From NCBI GenBank assembly GCA_002450255.1, contig DJYW01000173.1:1-8033 (forward strand): DNA of 8,033 bases. The letters are read 5' to 3'. The notes under the pieces are model-generated. The model worked only from the letters and a program-made list of their open reading frames with translations, did not search any database and was not told the DNA's origin. Positions 4,676 through 8,033 of this stretch are shown in pieces (position 1 is the stretch's first letter; each line of letters opens with the position of its first letter). The DNA is from Gammaproteobacteria bacterium UBA6968. Lineage in GTDB: Bacteria; Pseudomonadota; Gammaproteobacteria; Pseudomonadales; Azotimanducaceae. The position numbers and the translations under genes were made by a program.

Positions 4676-7648
4676 TTATAAGAAGTTGTACACGAACTCA
4701 ACCCCAACGTAGCGTGGCGCTAAAGCAACGACGCGTTGTGGGAAATTGGTACCATGACCGGAACGACGGCCTTCCATGTCTGACCACCGCAGATAAGTGT
4801 CGTCTAGGACGTTATCGATAAAGACCGATGCGCTCCAGGTTTGGTCAGCTGCATCGAAAGACAATCGCGTGTCCACACGATGCCGCTCTGGCACTTCGTC
4901 CCAAGGACGCGCAAACGTACTGGTGAAATATTCACCGGTGTACGCAACAGAACCGTACCAGGTCAAGCTACCCATAGGCAGGTCCCAGCGATACGACGCC
5001 CAACCGGTGAACTTGTGCTTAGGTATACCGGACAACTGCACGCCATCTATTTCCAAGCAATACAGCTCTTTCATAGTGCCGGTTAAAGTACATGGATCCT
5101 GGTTCAAATCCCCACCAAAAATCTCCCGCGGCCAGCGTGGGTCGTTTTCGTTGAATACCGAGTAAGCCACGTCGTAAACCGATTCGGTGTAGCTGTAGTT
5201 ACCGCCGACAGTCAAGTTATCTGTAAGCAATACCACACCGTCGAATTCGACACCCGCGTTGTGTGCTTTCGGAATGTTATCGGTCTGCTCAACCGGACCG
5301 CGTCCAGGAGGTGGTGAAATGCCGGCGGGTAGGTCGAAGTCTGCGCCGCCATCAGATTCCCAACGCTCTACGTGGTCTTGGTAGTCCTTGTAATCGTAGT
5401 AGTAAACCGCACCAGTTAACTGTGCACGGCTATCCCAGAATACGGACTTAAAGCCGATTTCGTAGGCTTTCAAAGTCTCATCATCGTAGAAGACCAAGCC
5501 ACCGATACCATCAACGTAGACGCGGTTCTCGGAACCACCCATATTGAAGCCACCCGCACGGTAGCTCGAGGTCACGCCAGCATAAATCAAATGGTCTGGA
5601 GACGGCTCCCAGTTGAAGTTCACGCGATACGTCGTTTGGCTGGTCGTATATTCACCACCGATGCGGCTACCAAAAGAAATCGGGATACCACCCAAACGCA
5701 GCGGATTTGCACACGTCGTCGCAGTCAGTTCGCAAACTGGGGCGATCGGATTGAGCGGGTCACCGGTCAGGGTTGCAGCGCCAATGGCCACGTTCATAGC
5801 CGCTAACGGAGTAACACCCTCAGCCAACAGGCCAGCGGCAACATCAGCATCGTTTGCGGTGCCTGCAATTACTGCGGGCAACCAGCCGTATGCGTCAGCC
5901 TCTAACTCGGAGTAACCGCCGCGCGCCTCTAGTGCTTGACGTTCATCCTCGGAGTAGCGAACCCCCAAAGTTACGCTCAAAGATTCAGTAAGCTGCAAAT
6001 CACCCTGAGTATAAAATGCACGATTTGTGCTAATCACATTGTTGTCGTGCTCGTAAACCGCACCAATGTCGTTGGTGATGCTATGAGCACGACCGTCGTC
6101 ACCACAATACTGGCCATAGCCGCCAGCCGCGCCAACCGTTGCAGTCTTCCAGTCAAAGCATTCTGGCAGATTCCAACCAACCAGTGCCAACGCATTGATT
6201 AACCAATCTGGATTGTCCGCCGTACCGTATTTGGCTGGGTCATTGACCATTGGGATGCGGTTGCGCTGACCGTAAAGCTGGTCGCGATCTTCCTGGAAGT
6301 AGTACAGGCCGGACGTAGCGGTCCAACGATCACCGTAACTCCAGAACATGCGTAGTTCGTGAGAAAGTGAGCGAACAGACTCATCAACCGTATCACCGAA
6401 GCTTGAGAATTCGCTGTCAGAAAAGTCGTTGTCACGGTCAAACCAGTACAAGAAGTTCTGATGGTTTGCCAGATACTTGATCGAAACTGTATCACTGATA
6501 TCCCAGTCAAAAGTGATGGAACCTGAGTTGTGATCAAAGATCTCGCTAACGTAATTGTTAGTCAGGGACTTGAATTCAGGTTTTGCGTTATCACCGCCGT
6601 CGTACTTAGCTACATTTTCGTTCATGTAGTTTGGTGACGGCATATAAGGCCAGATCACAGGGTCGACGCCTGGACGCTTATAAGCGGCCCATTGCGTAGC
6701 GCCTGTAACAGGATGTCTAAACGGATACTTTGCACCCGGATCATCCGCTTCGACTGGGCGTAAACCGCGAGCGTAGTAGTTGGTATCACGCGCAACACGG
6801 TATTGCGGGTCACATTGATCAAGGCTGGTGATGCGAGAAACGCTGGCATTAATGCAAGGCCCTTCGCTCAAAATACCATGGCCGCCGTTACCGAAGTTAC
6901 GTGGTGCCTCAGATTCGCGATCATTGACGCGCACGTTAAGGTTCATGGTATCGGATATCTTCCAATCTAACGTTAATGCTACGTTAGCATCGTTGACCGC
7001 TTCCATATCCTCGGAGTTGCCCATACCCTCGATACGGCCATCGCCGGTACGCTTACTGACATTCAATCTGTAAGCCAACTTATCGGTGAGAGGCGCGCTG
7101 AGGACCGCATAGCCTTCAGAAGTATTGTATTGACCGCCAACCCAGCGCATTTGCGCTTCGAACTCGTCATGGTTAGCAGGATTAGTTACGTAGTTAACAA
7201 CGCCACCAATCGAGTTACGTCCATATAAAGTGCCCTGTGGACCACGTAAAACCTCAATACGTTGAATGTCGAATAATCCGCCCTCAGTAGATGCGATACC
7301 AAAGTCCGGATTATAAATTCCGTTATAGTAGGTACCGACGCCAGGGTCACCGCCCAAGCCACGAAAGTTACGGCCAATGCCGCGGATCTTGATATCCCAG
7401 TCAGTACGCGTGGCTGCGGGGATATAGTTAACCATCTCGTTAGGGCCTTGAATACCCATATCGAGAAGGAAATCCTCGTCCATTGCGGTGATTGAGATTG
7501 AAGTATCAGAAACAGTTGATTCGACGCGCTCGCCGTAGACGACTACGTCCTCAATGCGCCGGTCTCCAGATCCTTCTTCAGCGAAGGCGACTGGTAGCAC
7601 ACTGCTTAAAAGTGCCGCACAGGCGACTAACCGGGTGAATTTACCCAT
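4676..7648 (-). CDS. TonB-dependent outer-membrane receptor
   Basis: This 990-residue protein starts with a Sec signal peptide (MGKFTRLVAC, hydrophobic core, cleavage likely after AFA at residue 23). A TonB box-like stretch, IEDVVVYGER, follows at 32-41. The plug domain spans about 45-160, with the hallmark IEVLRGPQGTLYGRNSIGG at 131-149. The rest is a beta-barrel with alternating amphipathic strands and an aromatic end (VGVEFVYNFL). There is no N-terminal carboxypeptidase-regulatory or STN signalling domain, so no anti-sigma transduction is expected. The length exceeds the common 650-800 residues because of large extracellular loops, which carry eight cysteines in four close pairs (265/279, 497/515, 639/646, 853/864). 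Energy-driven uptake via TonB-ExbB-ExbD is known for the family; the ligand cannot be read from sequence. ATG at 7648 has GGGGAGAGG just upstream. Next to an oxidoreductase and an esterase, a catabolic substrate is as plausible as a siderophore. Confidence 0.95.
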   Translation of the reverse strand: MGKFTRLVACAALLSSVLPVAFAEEGSGDRRIEDVVVYGERVESTVSDTSISITAMDEDFLLDMGIQGPNEMVNYIPAATRTDWDIKIRGIGRNFRGLGGDPGVGTYYNGIYNPDFGIASTEGGLFDIQRIEVLRGPQGTLYGRNSIGGVVNYVTNPANHDEFEAQMRWVGGQYNTSEGYAVLSAPLTDKLAYRLNVSKRTGDGRIEGMGNSEDMEAVNDANVALTLDWKISDTMNLNVRVNDRESEAPRNFGNGGHGILSEGPCINASVSRITSLDQCDPQYRVARDTNYYARGLRPVEADDPGAKYPFRHPVTGATQWAAYKRPGVDPVIWPYMPSPNYMNENVAKYDGGDNAKPEFKSLTNNYVSEIFDHNSGSITFDWDISDTVSIKYLANHQNFLYWFDRDNDFSDSEFSSFGDTVDESVRSLSHELRMFWSYGDRWTATSGLYYFQEDRDQLYGQRNRIPMVNDPAKYGTADNPDWLINALALVGWNLPECFDWKTATVGAAGGYGQYCGDDGRAHSITNDIGAVYEHDNNVISTNRAFYTQGDLQLTESLSVTLGVRYSEDERQALEARGGYSELEADAYGWLPAVIAGTANDADVAAGLLAEGVTPLAAMNVAIGAATLTGDPLNPIAPVCELTATTCANPLRLGGIPISFGSRIGGEYTTSQTTYRVNFNWEPSPDHLIYAGVTSSYRAGGFNMGGSENRVYVDGIGGLVFYDDETLKAYEIGFKSVFWDSRAQLTGAVYYYDYKDYQDHVERWESDGGADFDLPAGISPPPGRGPVEQTDNIPKAHNAGVEFDGVVLLTDNLTVGGNYSYTESVYDVAYSVFNENDPRWPREIFGGDLNQDPCTLTGTMKELYCLEIDGVQLSGIPKHKFTGWASYRWDLPMGSLTWYGSVAYTGEYFTSTFARPWDEVPERHRVDTRLSFDAADQTWSASVFIDNVLDDTYLRWSDMEGRRSGHGTNFPQRVVALAPRYVGVEFVYNFL

Positions 7649-7871
7649 TTACCTCTCCCCTGTTGTGGCCATGACTGGCCTTTTCTTATTGTTCTCCCGA
7701 GGAACCCCTCCAAAGATTCCTACGCCATCATTTTTTAACAGGGGCAGCAATTTAGTCAACTATAAATTTACAATAAAATAGTCAATCTGATGGTCAGAAA
7801 CAGAGGCCAGTCGATTTAGTCTAAGTAGATAGTCTATTAAAACGCACGGCACTGGTGCGACATCCAAAAAA
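7649..7871 (-). promoter_or_regulatory. Upstream region of the TonB-dependent receptor: candidate promoter and TAGTC repeats
   Basis: This gene-free stretch holds the receptor's ribosome binding site (GGGGAGAGG on the minus strand, complement of 7652-7660). Farther up is an AT-rich segment with a possible sigma-70 promoter on the minus strand: TTGACT (7780-7785) and TATAGT (7759-7764). The 15-base spacer is shorter than the optimum, so this is tentative. The pentamer TAGTC, read on the plus strand, starts at 7753, 7779, 7817 and 7830. Steps of 26 and 13 bases suggest a repeated operator, and near copies CAGTC (7808) and TGGTC (7791) lie between. The repeats overlap both promoter elements. The untranslated leader would be about 100 bases. 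Confidence 0.35.
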
Positions 7872-7916
7872 GTAACGTTACGGAGTTTGTTTGTTACTAA
7901 AGGTAACGCTACAGAG
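7872..7916. promoter_or_regulatory. GTTAC/GTAAC operator-like cluster upstream of the receptor
   Basis: The perfect palindrome GTAACGTTAC lies at 7872-7881, followed by a second inverted repeat GTTAC (7893-7897), TAAAG, GTAAC (7903-7907). The two halves also form an imperfect direct repeat: GTAACGTTACGGAG at 7872-7885 and GTAACGCTACAGAG at 7903-7916 (12 of 14 identical, 31 bases apart). The arms match the inverted repeat before the serine hydrolase at 633-660. A dimeric helix-turn-helix regulator binding twice would explain the layout. The cluster lies about 90 bases upstream of the proposed -35, so it may act from a distance or belong to a gene beyond the right edge. Confidence 0.45.
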
Positions 7917-7971
7917 TGCAATGTTTAGACACACGAGTCTTTAGTACCGCATCGGTTTTTATAGCCCTAGG

Positions 7972-7998
7972 AAAGGCGTCTCGCCGCAGGCGCTTTTT
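7972..7998 (+). terminator. Possible plus-strand hairpin with T-tract at the right edge
   Basis: AAAGGCGTC (7972-7980) can pair with GGCGCTTTT (7989-7997) in a nine-pair stem that includes two G-T pairs, with an eight-base loop and one more T. A smaller alternative is CGCC-GCA-GGCG at 7982-7992. This looks like a rho-independent terminator on the plus strand, yet no plus-strand gene is visible upstream in this region, so it may end an unseen small RNA or be part of the local repeat. Confidence 0.35.
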
Positions 7999-8033
7999 AG
8001 CCGCAGCTTTATTTCTTATTCGCCGCAGGCGCT
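7981..8033. repeat. GC-rich short tandem repeat array, cut by the right edge
   Basis: TCGCCGCAGGCGCT occurs at 7981-7994 and again, identical over 14 bases, at 8020-8033. A shortened copy GCCGCAG followed by CTTT lies between them at 8000-8010. GCCGCAG therefore appears three times (starts 7983, 8000, 8022). Each full copy contains the small palindrome CGCC-GCA-GGCG, and the first is followed by TTTTTA. The array continues to the last base of the window, so its full extent is unknown. Confidence 0.6.

Noticed and set aside
5936..6202. Several open frames of 60-120 codons on the plus strand within 4676-7648, and on the minus strand within the PQQ dehydrogenase gene
   Set aside because: They are shadows of the long receptor and dehydrogenase genes, which have clear signal peptides and family motifs across the same bases.
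7671..7673. Possible ATG-initiated plus-strand gene reading into the upstream region
   Set aside because: The frame gives a composition without family pattern, there is no ribosome binding site, and the bases are better explained as the receptor's 5' leader.

Overview
The window looks like chromosomal DNA from a Gram-negative, probably aquatic or environmental gammaproteobacterium. The evidence is an outer-membrane TonB-dependent receptor, a periplasmic PQQ-type dehydrogenase with a Sec signal peptide, balanced base composition and good Shine-Dalgarno sites. The lineage is an inference; there is no rRNA or marker gene to fix it. No tRNA, rRNA, CRISPR array, transposase, integrase or prophage gene was recognised.

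Layout: (1) 1-599, plus strand: the 3' end of a pentapeptide-repeat-type membrane protein, cut by the left edge. (2) 674-1888, plus: a complete class C beta-lactamase-fold serine hydrolase (family VIII esterase-like). (3) 2051-3949, plus: a complete secreted PQQ-dependent dehydrogenase related to the catalytic domain of glucose dehydrogenase. (4) 3950-4675: a gene-poor convergent gap that ends in a strong UUCG-loop terminator. (5) 4676-7648, minus: a 990-residue TonB-dependent receptor. (6) 7649-8033: a long upstream region with a candidate promoter, TAGTC repeats, GTTAC/GTAAC inverted repeats and, at the right edge, GC-rich tandem repeats.

How the parts may work together (inference): the receptor could import a scarce compound across the outer membrane, the PQQ enzyme could oxidise an alcohol or sugar group in the periplasm, and the serine hydrolase, which has no signal peptide, could cleave an ester or lactone in the cytoplasm. 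This reads as a small uptake-and-oxidation module of unknown substrate. The strongest unexplained signal is a set of GTTAC/GTAAC half-sites clustered both before the hydrolase (633-660) and upstream of the receptor (7872-7907). They include a pair with the same 16-base offset at each site, which would fit one regulator controlling both transcription units. No clearly novel multi-gene system such as a defence or mobile system is visible.
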